This document shows positions 1 through 7,387 of a DNA stretch of 13,242 nucleotides, one piece after another (the first letter of the stretch is position 1; the number at the start of each line of letters is the position of its first letter). This stretch comes from Phycisphaerae bacterium SM23_33 (GTDB lineage: Bacteria > Planctomycetota > Phycisphaerae > SM23-33), in the NCBI GenBank assembly GCA_001303665.1, contig LJUF01000174.1, forward strand, positions 1 to 13,242. Direction: 5' to 3'. The notes beneath the pieces are model-generated. The model was not told where the DNA came from, did not search any database, and saw nothing but the letters and a program-made list of their open reading frames with translations. A program made the translations under genes and the position numbers.

Positions 1-4
1 ACTT

Positions 5-1405
5 TCATATCCGCAGCTTTTCCTTGGCAGGCGCGGCCGGGGGCTGTCGGGCCGTGATCGTAGCCCACGCGCGAGTCCTTCCCCGGATGATGTCGATCCG
101 CAGCGAATCGCCGGGCCGGACGTCCTCCAGCACCGCCCCTATCTCATCCAGGTCGGCCACGTAGAAGCGGCCGAGCTGGATGACAATGTCCCTGCGGCGG
201 ATGCCCAGCCGGTCGGCAGGGCCCCCTGGCACGACCTCCGTTACCAACAGGCCTGCCTCCACGGGCAACTGGAGCTGCCCGGCCAGGTCCGGCGTGACCG
301 TGCGCAGCTGAAGGCCCAGCAGGCCCTCGGACAGGGCGCCGCCGTCGGGCTTGGGCCGCGGCTTCAGCCGCACCACCACGTCCACCCTCTTGCCGCCCCG
401 CAGCAGGCCCAGCCGGACGTTCGCCCCGGCCGCGACCTTGAGCATCGCCACCTGGAACTCAGGCAACTGGGACAGGGCCTTGCCGTCCAGCGCCAGCAGC
501 CGATCGCCGGCCTTGCAGCCGGCCTCGGCCGCGGGCGAGCCCGCCGCCACCGCCTCGACAAGAAGCTCCTCGCCGGCCTTGGCGTGAAGCTGCCTGACCG
601 ACAGGCCGAACACCACGCGGTTCATTCGCTCGAAATCCAGCAGCTTGGGAATGTCGGCCGCCAGCCGCCCCACCGGGGTGGCAAAGCCGATGCCCTGGGC
701 GTCGGCCCGGATGGCGGTGTTGATGCCGATCAGCTCGCCGGCGATGTTCAGCAGCGGCCCGCCCGAGCTGCCCGGATTGATCGGCGCGTCGGTCTGGATT
801 AGCCCGTCGTAGACGACCCCGCCCCGGAACTCCAGCTTTCGGTTCAGGGCGCTGATGACGCCGGTGGTGCAGGTGTTCTGGTAGCCCAGCGGGTTGCCGA
901 TGGCAATGGCGGTCTCGCCGATCATCAGGTCGTCGCTTTGGCCGAGCCGCAGAAACGCGAAGCGGCGGCCGGCGGGGTCCTTGATCTTCAGCACCGCCAG
1001 GTCGTCGGTGGAGTTGGCCGCCACCACAACGGCCTCGTACGTGCTCTTGTCGGCCAGAGTGGCCGTGATCTTCTGCGCCCGCTGCACCACGTGGGTGTTG
1101 GTGATGATATAGCCTTCCGGGTGAATCAGAAAGCCGCTGCCCAGGCTGATGGCCGGCACGGTCCGGCCGAACAACCTCTCCATGAATTCCTCAAAAGGAT
1201 CGTCCCCGTCGCCGAACAGCCGCCGGCCGGTCGCTACCAGCCGCTCCGTGGAGATGTTCACCACGGCGGGGCCGGCCTTGCGATACGCCTCGACCACCGG
1301 GGTGACGCGAAGCCCCTGCCCGGGCCCCGTGGCCGGACCCGCGGCCGCCGCCGCCCAGAGCGTTCCCACAACCAGCATCGCAAGTATCGCCACTCGCATT
1401 CCCAT
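5..1405 (-). CDS. htrA: HtrA/Deg-family serine protease with two PDZ domains
   Basis: This is an exported trypsin-like protease and chaperone of the DegP/DegQ/HtrA class (466 aa), expected to degrade or hold misfolded envelope proteins. Residues 1-22 form a signal peptide (short basic start, hydrophobic core, Ala-rich end). The protease domain spans about 35-260 and has the full triad: His105 in NTHVV, Asp135 in TDDLAVLK and Ser214 in NPGSSGGPL. PDZ1 lies at about 262-347 and PDZ2 at about 362-453, followed by a Lys/Pro-rich tail. The ATG at 1405 is preferred because GAGG sits about 5 bases upstream. An upstream in-frame start at 1495 would overlap the preceding gene and put 30 non-signal-like residues before the signal peptide. 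The alternative ATG at 1399 loses only two residues. The start lies 19 bases after the phosphoesterase stop on the same strand, so the two are probably co-transcribed. The family call is firm; the exact Deg subtype is not. Confidence 0.95.
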   Translation of the reverse strand: MGMRVAILAMLVVGTLWAAAAAGPATGPGQGLRVTPVVEAYRKAGPAVVNISTERLVATGRRLFGDGDDPFEEFMERLFGRTVPAISLGSGFLIHPEGYIITNTHVVQRAQKITATLADKSTYEAVVVAANSTDDLAVLKIKDPAGRRFAFLRLGQSDDLMIGETAIAIGNPLGYQNTCTTGVISALNRKLEFRGGVVYDGLIQTDAPINPGSSGGPLLNIAGELIGINTAIRADAQGIGFATPVGRLAADIPKLLDFERMNRVVFGLSVRQLHAKAGEELLVEAVAAGSPAAEAGCKAGDRLLALDGKALSQLPEFQVAMLKVAAGANVRLGLLRGGKRVDVVVRLKPRPKPDGGALSEGLLGLQLRTVTPDLAGQLQLPVEAGLLVTEVVPGGPADRLGIRRRDIVIQLGRFYVADLDEIGAVLEDVRPGDSLRIDIIRGRTRAWATITARQPPAAPAKEKLRI

Positions 1406-1424
1406 GACCACCTCGCCCCCGCCG

Positions 1425-2306
1425 CTACGGCAGATCCAGCACCTCCAGGCGCTTTTCCAAGTACGTGCTGCCGACGTTGATAATCTCGACGCCATCGACC
1501 TTGTGCGTCCCCTGCCAGTGGGAATGCCCGCAGAAGACGTGCGTCAGTTTGGGGCAGCCCAGCAGCACGTGGCCGATCTTGTCGGAGCCCATGTACGCCG
1601 CCGCGAAAGCGATGTCCGGCGGGCGGCCCTCGGGCACCAGCTCGCGGACGGGCAGGTGATGCACGAATGCCAGCACCTGGCGGACCGCGGCGTCGGCCTG
1701 AAGCTCCCCCAGTTGCCGGCGCAGCTTCTTCAGCACATATTCCAGGAATTCCTCATCGGCCATGTCCATCCGCACGTGCACGCCGTCCATCCAGCGAGCA
1801 CCGATGTTCAGGTGCCAGTCCCCCAACTGCCCCTGGAAGCGCTCCACCAAGTGGCGATGTTCCGGCAGCTTCTCGGCCGCGCCCGGCGCGACCTTCGCCC
1901 GATAGAACTCTAGGGGGATGTCCAGGCCCTCCTCGCGATAGGAATAGTCGTACCAGCCTATCGACCCCGCCAGGGCGACGCCGTCCATCCGCGCCGGCTC
2001 GTGATCCAGCACGCAGAAGCCGGCCTCGGCCGCGATGGCCGGCACAATCTCCTCGTAGCGCCGGATGGAATCCTCCCCCGGCAGGCACCACAGGCAGTGG
2101 TTTCCAGGCACGAGCAGCTTTCGGCCCGGGAAGCCGTCGAACAAGCCCAGCGCCTCCCGCAGCGGCTCGTGCTTCGCGCTGGCGGTGTCGCCCACCAGCA
2201 CCAGGGCGTCGCCGCCGGTCCGCAGCACCTCCTCGGCCAGGGCCTGGGCCGGCGCCCGGCTGCGCTGGGCGTCGTAGTGAAGGTCGGCTGTCACGAGCAC
2301 ACGCAT
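1425..2306 (-). CDS. Calcineurin-like metallophosphoesterase
   Basis: The 293-aa protein is a predicted cytoplasmic dinuclear-metal phosphoesterase; the substrate is unknown. Metal-binding motifs appear in the expected order: Asp8-x-His10 in TADLHYD, Asp40 in LVGD, Asn69-His70 in PGNH, His216-His217 in FVHHLP, and His261-x-His263 in CGHSHW, followed by the usual INVGSTY strand near 276-282. No signal peptide or membrane segment is visible. The ATG at 2306 starts directly with the first beta-strand of the fold (MRVLVTADLH) and has a strong GGGAGG four bases upstream. A longer frame reaching 2393 is rejected because it only adds residues before that strand. The gene is first in a two-gene minus-strand unit with the HtrA protease, and a perfect TATAAT lies just upstream. 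The insert at about 120-205 between the core motifs is large and may shape specificity. Confidence 0.9.
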   Translation of the reverse strand: MRVLVTADLHYDAQRSRAPAQALAEEVLRTGGDALVLVGDTASAKHEPLREALGLFDGFPGRKLLVPGNHCLWCLPGEDSIRRYEEIVPAIAAEAGFCVLDHEPARMDGVALAGSIGWYDYSYREEGLDIPLEFYRAKVAPGAAEKLPEHRHLVERFQGQLGDWHLNIGARWMDGVHVRMDMADEEFLEYVLKKLRRQLGELQADAAVRQVLAFVHHLPVRELVPEGRPPDIAFAAAYMGSDKIGHVLLGCPKLTHVFCGHSHWQGTHKVDGVEIINVGSTYLEKRLEVLDLP

Positions 2307-2322
2307 GCTGCCTCCCGCGAAG

Positions 2323-2349
2323 ATTATAAGGGTTCGGCTGGCCCGGCAA
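2323..2349 (-). promoter_or_regulatory. Candidate sigma70-type promoter for the phosphoesterase-htrA unit
   Basis: On the minus strand a perfect -10 box TATAAT occupies 2328-2323. A partial -35 (TTGCCG, 4 of 6 matches) lies at 2349-2344 with a 15-base spacer. Transcription would start near 2316, leaving a leader of only about 10 bases that still contains the GGGAGG ribosome site. The -10 match is seen; its use is inferred, and the -35 is weak. Confidence 0.45.
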
Positions 2350-2380
2350 AAGCAGCAACGTGCCCCGAGGACGAAAGGCT

Positions 2381-2408
2381 TTGACACGGCCACGACGGGT
2401 TGTATGAT
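2381..2408 (+). promoter_or_regulatory. Near-consensus sigma70 promoter for the phosphotransferase gene
   Basis: TTGACA at 2381-2386 is followed after 16 bases by TATGAT at 2403-2408, giving 11 of 12 matches to the housekeeping consensus in otherwise GC-rich DNA. The predicted transcript start is near 2415, about 47 bases before the ATG at 2462. It faces away from the phosphoesterase promoter. Confidence 0.6.
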
Positions 2409-2444
2409 TCTGGCTTTCGCGGAGCCTGTCCTCTGCTACCATCG

Positions 2445-2462
2445 ATGTCAGTAGACAGCTGA
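2445..2462 (+). other. Possible 5-codon leader ORF overlapping the phosphotransferase start
   Basis: An ATG at 2445 opens a five-codon frame (MSVDS) whose TGA at 2460-2462 shares a base with the ATG at 2462 (TGATG). The kinase gene has no recognisable Shine-Dalgarno sequence, so termination-reinitiation coupling is conceivable. The leader ORF also lacks a good ribosome site, so this may be chance. Confidence 0.2.
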
Positions 2463-3499
2463 TGGCGATTGAACGCGAAACTTTCGGCGCTGCCGAGCTA
2501 GCCACCTGCTTGAGCCACTACGACACGGGGATCATCCATTCCATCGAGGAATTCCCGCGCGGCTCGCGGCGGGCCCCGAAGGTGGTGATCAAATGCGAAC
2601 GCGGGAAGTTCCTCTTCAAACGCCGCGCCCACGGAAAGGAGGACCTCCAGAAAGTCGCCTTCACCCACCACGTGCAACTGCACTTGGCCGGAGAGGGCTT
2701 CCCGCTGCCTCACCTGATCGGCGCCCGCCCGGACAACAACTCGATGCTGGTGTGGAAAGACCACATTTACGAGCTTTTCGAGTTCGTGGAGGGGGGCCCG
2801 TACGACGGCTCACTGGACGCGACCTTTGATTCCGGCAGGATTCTGGGGCTGTACCACAAGCTGCTGGCCGGCTTCCACAGCGATTACGTGCCGTCCAAGG
2901 GCAGCTACCACGGCAACAAGGCCATCGTGGAGGCGATCGGCAACACGGCCCGCTCGCTGCCAATGAACGGCCGGCCGGAGCCGTCAGTGCTCATGGAAAC
3001 GGTCGATTTCCTTAAAGAGGGTTACGGGAAATGCGCGGCCGGGGCCGACGAGGTCGGCCTGGAGGATTGGCCGGTGCAGATCGTCCACGGTGACTGGCAC
3101 CCCGGCAACATGCTGTTTCGCAAGAAGCTCGTGGTGGCCGTCATCGATTACGACTCCGCCCGCCTTCACCAACGGATCGTGGACCTGGCCAACGGGGCGT
3201 TGCAGTTTTCCATCATCGGCGGCTCGGAGGACCCGTCCCAGTGGCCGGAGTACCTGGACGAGACGCGGCTCAAGCGCTTCCTGCGCGGCTACGACTCGGT
3301 GAACGTTATCTCCAAGGCCGAGCTCAAGATCGTGCCCTTCCTGATGTGCGAAGCGATGATTGCCGAGGCGGTTCTGCCCATTGCCGCCACCGGCAGCTTC
3401 GGCCGCATGGAAGGCTTCCCCTTCCTGCAGATGATCCACCGCAAGGTGAAGTGGGTGCTCAGCCACCTGGAGCAGATCGAAAACGTGCTGCTGGACTGA
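2462..3499 (+). CDS. Phosphotransferase of the aminoglycoside phosphotransferase/CotS-like kinase fold
   Basis: The 345-aa cytoplasmic protein has the APH/choline-kinase-type fold. It probably phosphorylates a small molecule; no substrate can be named. The N-lobe spans about 15-115 with the likely ATP-binding lysine at Lys53 (FLFKRR), and the hinge is near ELFEFVEGG (104-112). The catalytic loop is HGDWHPGN (209-216), with Asp211 as base and His213 and Asn216 in place. The metal-binding motif is VIDYDSA, with Asp229 and Asp231, followed by Asp241 in VDLANG. The length is normal for the family. Relatives include CotS/YutH-like proteins and homoserine kinase type II; nothing here points to antibiotic resistance or sporulation. 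The ATG at 2462 is the first start in frame and has no clear Shine-Dalgarno sequence. A strong promoter lies about 50 bases upstream. The gene stands alone, with 287 bases before nifJ. Confidence 0.85.
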   Translation: MAIERETFGAAELATCLSHYDTGIIHSIEEFPRGSRRAPKVVIKCERGKFLFKRRAHGKEDLQKVAFTHHVQLHLAGEGFPLPHLIGARPDNNSMLVWKDHIYELFEFVEGGPYDGSLDATFDSGRILGLYHKLLAGFHSDYVPSKGSYHGNKAIVEAIGNTARSLPMNGRPEPSVLMETVDFLKEGYGKCAAGADEVGLEDWPVQIVHGDWHPGNMLFRKKLVVAVIDYDSARLHQRIVDLANGALQFSIIGGSEDPSQWPEYLDETRLKRFLRGYDSVNVISKAELKIVPFLMCEAMIAEAVLPIAATGSFGRMEGFPFLQMIHRKVKWVLSHLEQIENVLLD

Positions 3500-3516
3500 G
3501 GGGGGCTCAGATTTCT
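3496..3516 (+). terminator. Weak hairpin at the end of the phosphotransferase gene
   Basis: CTGAG (3496-3500) and CTCAG (3506-3510) form a five-base stem around GGGGG, including the stop codon, and are followed by ATTTCT. The stem is short and the T-run broken, so this is at best a weak intrinsic terminator. Confidence 0.2.
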
Positions 3517-3553
3517 CCTGCCCGGCGGAACCGCTCCCATCACACGAGCTGAT

Positions 3554-3569
3554 GCCTGCGTGCCTGCGT
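3554..3569. repeat. Short tandem repeat (two 8-base units) in the gap before nifJ
   Basis: GCCTGCGT occurs twice in tandem and is followed by degenerate CCTGC-like units to about 3585. It probably reflects slippage in non-coding sequence. Apart from this, positions 3500-3640 show no gene or clear signal. Confidence 0.4.
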
Positions 3570-3640
3570 CCCTGCCCTGCTGCCTCGCCGCGCACCAACG
3601 CTGTTGGCCCTGCCCGCAGCGCGCCGGCGACGAAAAGTGT

Positions 3641-3668
3641 TTGAAATGCGGCCACGGTTTGTGAGAAT
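3641..3668 (+). promoter_or_regulatory. Candidate promoter for nifJ
   Basis: TTGAAA (3641-3646, 5 of 6 matches) and GAGAAT (3663-3668, 4 of 6) are separated by 16 bases in a locally AT-richer stretch. The transcript would start near 3675, giving a leader of about 110 bases. Both hexamers are imperfect, so the call is tentative. Confidence 0.35.
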
Positions 3669-3684
3669 GGTTGGGTTTTCGTCG

Positions 3685-3751
3685 CCCGGCCGGCGGCCGG
3701 GGACAGGGCAGCCCACATGCTGACTCACCCGAGCCGGCCCAGGCTGCCGGC
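3685..3751 (+). promoter_or_regulatory. GC-rich structured leader upstream of nifJ with competing hairpins
   Basis: A perfect 7-base stem (CCCGGCC 3685-3691 with GGCCGGG 3695-3701) closes a 3-base loop. A second stem pairs GCCGGC 3733-3738 with 3746-3751. A third possible 7-base pairing, GGCAGCC 3707-3713 with GGCTGCC 3742-3748, excludes the second. No T-run follows any of them, so this is not a classical terminator or attenuator. In GC-rich DNA such stems also arise by chance. Confidence 0.3.
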
Positions 3752-3786
3752 CGTTCGGAAACCTAGACGTAAGGGATGCAAATAAA

Positions 3787-6700
3787 ATGAGTAAGGGAAA
3801 GCCTTCCGCTGAAGCCCGGCCGAGCAGGTCCCTCGACGGCAACGAGGCGGCCGCCTACGTGGCCCACAATATCAACGAGGTGATCGCCATCTACCCGATC
3901 ACCCCCTCCAGCTCCATGGGCGAGCACGCCGACGCCTGGTCAGCCGCCGGCAAGAGGAACATCTGGGGCACGGTCCCGCTGGTCGTGGAGATGCAGAGCG
4001 AGGGCGGCGCCTCGGCGGCCGTGCACGGCGCACTCCAGACCGGCAGCCTGACCACCACCTTCACCGCCAGCCAGGGACTGCTGCTGATGATCCCCAGCAT
4101 GTTCAAGATCGCCGGCGAGCTGACGCCCACCGTCTTCCACGTTTCGGCGCGCTCGGTCGCCTGCCAGGCGCTGAGCATCTTCGGCGACCACAGCGACGTC
4201 ATGGCCGTCCGCTCCACCGGCTTCGGCCTGATGGCCTCCAACAGCATCCAGGAGATCGGCGACCTGGCGCTGATCACCCAGGCGGCCTCGCTTGAGGCCC
4301 GCGTGCCCTTCGTCCACTTCTTCGACGGCTTTCGCTCCAGCCACGAAATCCAGAAGGTCGAGATGCTGACCGGCGACGACATGCGGGCCATGATCGACGA
4401 CGAGCTGGTGTTGGCCCACCGCCGCCGAGCCATGAGCCCGGACCGGCCCGTCCTGCGCGGCACCAGCCAAAACCCCGACGTGTACTTCCAGGGGCGCGAG
4501 ACGGTCAACCCGTATTACCTGAAGTGCCCGGAGATCGTGCAGAAAGCGATGGACAAGTTCGCCGGGATCGTCGGCCGGCAGTACCGCCTGTTCGACTACG
4601 TCGGTGCGCCCGACGCCGAGCGCGTGGTGGTGCTGATGGGCAGCGGCGCCGAGGCCGCCCACGAGGCCGTCGAGCACCTCGCCGGCCAGGGCGAGAAAGT
4701 CGGCCTGATCAAGGTCCGCCTGTACCGGCCCTTCTCGGGGAAGCACTTCGTCGCGGCCCTGCCCGAGACGGTCAAGGTCGTGGCCGCGCTGGACCGGACG
4801 AAGGAGCCCGGCTCGCCCGGCGAGCCGCTGCACCTGGACTGCGTCAACGCCGTGACCGAGGCCGGCAGGCGGATCAAGGTCGTCGGCGGGCGCTACGGCC
4901 TGAGCAGCAAGGAGTTCACCCCGGCCATGGTCAAGGCCGCTCTGGACAACCTCACCGCCCCCCAGCCCAGGAGCCACTTCACCGTCGGCATCCACGACGA
5001 CGTGACCAAGACCTCGCTGGACTGCGACCCGTCCTTCAGCACCGAGGGCAAGGACGTGGTGCGGGCGCTTTTCTACGGGCTCGGCGCCGACGGCACCGTC
5101 GGGGCCAACAAGAACTCCATCAAGATCATCGGCGACGAGACGGACAACTACGTCCAGGGCTACTTCGTGTACGACTCCAAACGGGCCGGGGCTGTTACCG
5201 TCTCGCACCTGCGCTTCGGTCCCCGGCCGATCCGCTCCACCTACCTGCTGGCCCGGGCCAGCTTCATAGGCTGCCACCAGTTCGTGTTCCTGGAGCGGCA
5301 GGACGTGCTGGCCAAGGCCGAGGAAGGGGCGATTTTCCTGCTGAACACGCCCTACGACCCCGACCAAACCTGGGACAAGATCCCACGCTCCGTCCAGCAG
5401 CAGATCATCGACAAGAAGCTCAAGTTCTGGGCCATCAACGCCTACGACGTGGCCAAGGAAACCGGCATGGGCCAGCGTATCAACACCATCATGCAAACCT
5501 GCTTCTTCTACCTGTCGGGCATCCTGCCGCAGGCAGAGGCCATCGCCAAGATCAAGGAGGCCATCCAGAAGACCTACGGCCACCGGGGCGACAAGATCGT
5601 TCAGATGAACTACGCGGCCGTGGACCGTTCCGTGGCCGGCCTGAAGGAGATCCAGGTGCCCGCCGAGGCCAGCTCGCAGATCGAAAAGCCCCCGGTGGTG
5701 CCGACCGAGGCCCCCGACTTCGTCAAGGAGGTCACCGCCAAGATCATCGCCCGCGAGGGCGACAGCATCCCCGTCTCCAAGATGCCCGCCGACGGCACCT
5801 GGCCCAGCGCCACGACGCAGTGGGAGAAACGCAACATCGCCCTGGAAATCCCCGTGTGGGACCCACAGGTCTGCATCCAGTGCGGCAAGTGCTCCATCAC
5901 CTGCCCGCACGCCACGATCCGCATGAAGGTCTACGACCCCAAGCTGCTGGAGGGCGCCCCGCCGACCTTCAAGCACACCCAGGCCAAGGGCAAGGAATTC
6001 GCCGGCCTAGCCTTCACCCTCCAGGTGGCGCCGGAGGACTGCACCGGCTGTGGCGTGTGCGTGGACACCTGCCCGGCCAAGAACAAGGCCCGGGAGGCGG
6101 AGCGCGAGAACTACAAGTTCTTCCTGCAGATCCCCGACTACGACCGCAGCAGGCTGAAGATCGACACGGTGAAGGGCAGCCAGCTGCTGCGGCCGCTGTT
6201 CGAATACTCCGGGGCATGCGCCGGCTGCGGCGAGACCCCCTACGTCAAGCTGGTCAGCCAGCTCTTTGGCGACCGGGCCATCATCGGCAACGCCACCGGC
6301 TGCTCCAGCATCTACGGTGGCAACCTGCCCACCACCCCCTACTGCGTCAACGCCGACGGCCGCGGGCCCACCTGGAACAACTCGCTGTTCGAGGACTGCG
6401 CGGAATTCAGCTTCGGCTTCCGGCTGACGCTGGACAAGCAGATGGAGTTCGCCCGTGAGCTGCTGGCGGGGCTGAAGGGCGGGATCGGGGCCGAGCTCGT
6501 CGAGGCCCTGCTGGCGGCCGATCAGTCCACCGAGGCCGGCATCGCCCAGCAGCGCGCCCGCGTGGCGGAGCTGAAGAAAAAGCTCGGCGGCATCCAGGAT
6601 GCCAAGGCCGGACAGCTGGCCTCCCTGGCCGACGTGCTCGTGTACAAGAGCGTGTGGGCCTTCGGCGGCGACGGCTGGGCCTACGACATCGGCTACGGCG

Positions 6701-7317
6701 GGCTGGACCACGTGCTTGCCTCCGGCCGGAACGTCAACATCCTGGTGCTGGACACCCAGGTGTACTCCAACACCGGCGGGCAGTGTTCCAAGGCCACCCC
6801 GCGGGCGGCCGTGGCCAAGTTCGCCGAGGGCGGAAAGCCCCTGCCCAAGAAAGACCTAGGCATGCTGGCCATGACCTACGGCAACGTCTACGTCGCCCAG
6901 GTGGCCATGGGCGCCAGCGACGTGCAGTGCGTAAGGGCCTTCGTCGAGGCCGAGAGCTATCCCGGCCCAAGCCTGATTATCGCCTACAGCAACTGCATCC
7001 CTGCCCACGGCATTGATGGGCGGACCGGGTTCCGGCAGCAGAAGCTGGCGGTGGAGTCGGGCGCCTGGCCGCTGTACCGCTTCGACCCGCGCCGCATCGC
7101 CGAGGGCAAGAATCCGCTGCAACTGGATAGCAAGCCCCCGTCGATCCCGGTCAAGGACTACGCCTACAACGAGACGCGCTACACCATGCTCACCAAGAGC
7201 AAGCCCGAAGAGGCCAAGCGGCTGATCGAACTCGCCCAGCAGGACGTCGATTCCCGCTGGGGCCTGTATCAGCAACTGGCGGCGATGAACTACGGCGGAG
7301 ACGGCGGCAAGGGATAG
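3787..7317 (+). CDS. nifJ: Pyruvate:ferredoxin (flavodoxin) oxidoreductase
   Basis: This single-chain 1176-aa PFOR oxidises pyruvate with CoA to acetyl-CoA and CO2 and reduces ferredoxin or flavodoxin in the cytoplasm. The N-terminal pyruvate/TPP domain has YPITPSSS (36-43) and Glu72. Two ferredoxin-type clusters are bound by Cys696/699/702/706 and Cys752/755/758/762. The proximal cluster uses Cys811, Cys814, Cys839 and Cys1070, almost the spacing known for the Desulfovibrio africanus enzyme (812/815/840/1071). TPP/Mg binding is shown by GGDGWAYDIG from 960 and YSNTGGQ (993-999). The protein ends where the D. africanus enzyme begins its roughly 60-residue oxygen-protective domain VII, so that domain is absent and the enzyme is probably oxygen-sensitive. 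The first 15 or so residues are an uncharged-to-basic extension before DGNEAA. The ATG has AAGGGA ten bases upstream. The DHOD-like gene follows after 70 bases, probably in the same operon. Confidence 0.98.
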   Translation: MSKGKPSAEARPSRSLDGNEAAAYVAHNINEVIAIYPITPSSSMGEHADAWSAAGKRNIWGTVPLVVEMQSEGGASAAVHGALQTGSLTTTFTASQGLLLMIPSMFKIAGELTPTVFHVSARSVACQALSIFGDHSDVMAVRSTGFGLMASNSIQEIGDLALITQAASLEARVPFVHFFDGFRSSHEIQKVEMLTGDDMRAMIDDELVLAHRRRAMSPDRPVLRGTSQNPDVYFQGRETVNPYYLKCPEIVQKAMDKFAGIVGRQYRLFDYVGAPDAERVVVLMGSGAEAAHEAVEHLAGQGEKVGLIKVRLYRPFSGKHFVAALPETVKVVAALDRTKEPGSPGEPLHLDCVNAVTEAGRRIKVVGGRYGLSSKEFTPAMVKAALDNLTAPQPRSHFTVGIHDDVTKTSLDCDPSFSTEGKDVVRALFYGLGADGTVGANKNSIKIIGDETDNYVQGYFVYDSKRAGAVTVSHLRFGPRPIRSTYLLARASFIGCHQFVFLERQDVLAKAEEGAIFLLNTPYDPDQTWDKIPRSVQQQIIDKKLKFWAINAYDVAKETGMGQRINTIMQTCFFYLSGILPQAEAIAKIKEAIQKTYGHRGDKIVQMNYAAVDRSVAGLKEIQVPAEASSQIEKPPVVPTEAPDFVKEVTAKIIAREGDSIPVSKMPADGTWPSATTQWEKRNIALEIPVWDPQVCIQCGKCSITCPHATIRMKVYDPKLLEGAPPTFKHTQAKGKEFAGLAFTLQVAPEDCTGCGVCVDTCPAKNKAREAERENYKFFLQIPDYDRSRLKIDTVKGSQLLRPLFEYSGACAGCGETPYVKLVSQLFGDRAIIGNATGCSSIYGGNLPTTPYCVNADGRGPTWNNSLFEDCAEFSFGFRLTLDKQMEFARELLAGLKGGIGAELVEALLAADQSTEAGIAQQRARVAELKKKLGGIQDAKAGQLASLADVLVYKSVWAFGGDGWAYDIGYGGLDHVLASGRNVNILVLDTQVYSNTGGQCSKATPRAAVAKFAEGGKPLPKKDLGMLAMTYGNVYVAQVAMGASDVQCVRAFVEAESYPGPSLIIAYSNCIPAHGIDGRTGFRQQKLAVESGAWPLYRFDPRRIAEGKNPLQLDSKPPSIPVKDYAYNETRYTMLTKSKPEEAKRLIELAQQDVDSRWGLYQQLAAMNYGGDGGKG

Positions 7318-7387
7318 CGGATTCGTCCGGCCCGGCCGCTCCGGCCGGCGACGGTGCTGCCTGTTCCGGAGAAAGGAAACGACAGAC

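Noticed and set aside
1406..1495. Upstream extension of htrA by 30 codons
   Set aside because: It overlaps the phosphoesterase coding end and would bury the signal peptide. The ATG at 1405 has its own ribosome site.
2462..3499. Antibiotic resistance role for the APH-fold kinase
   Set aside because: The fold is shared by many metabolic kinases, and the sequence and context show no resistance-gene features or mobile-element association.
3940..5976. 678-codon open frame antisense to nifJ
   Set aside because: It lies wholly opposite a certain PFOR gene, is rich in Gly/Ala/Val/Leu/Asp/His as expected from GC-rich reverse-complement codons, and shows no domain motif.
4524..6458. 644-codon plus-strand frame inside nifJ
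   Set aside because: It is an out-of-frame shadow dominated by Arg, Gly, Pro and His with no recognisable motif.
7327..7348. GC-only stem (CCGGCC/GGCCGG, 10-base loop) between nifJ and the DHOD-like gene as a terminator
   Set aside because: There is no following T-run, the stem is six bases, and GGCC palindromes are frequent by chance at this GC content.
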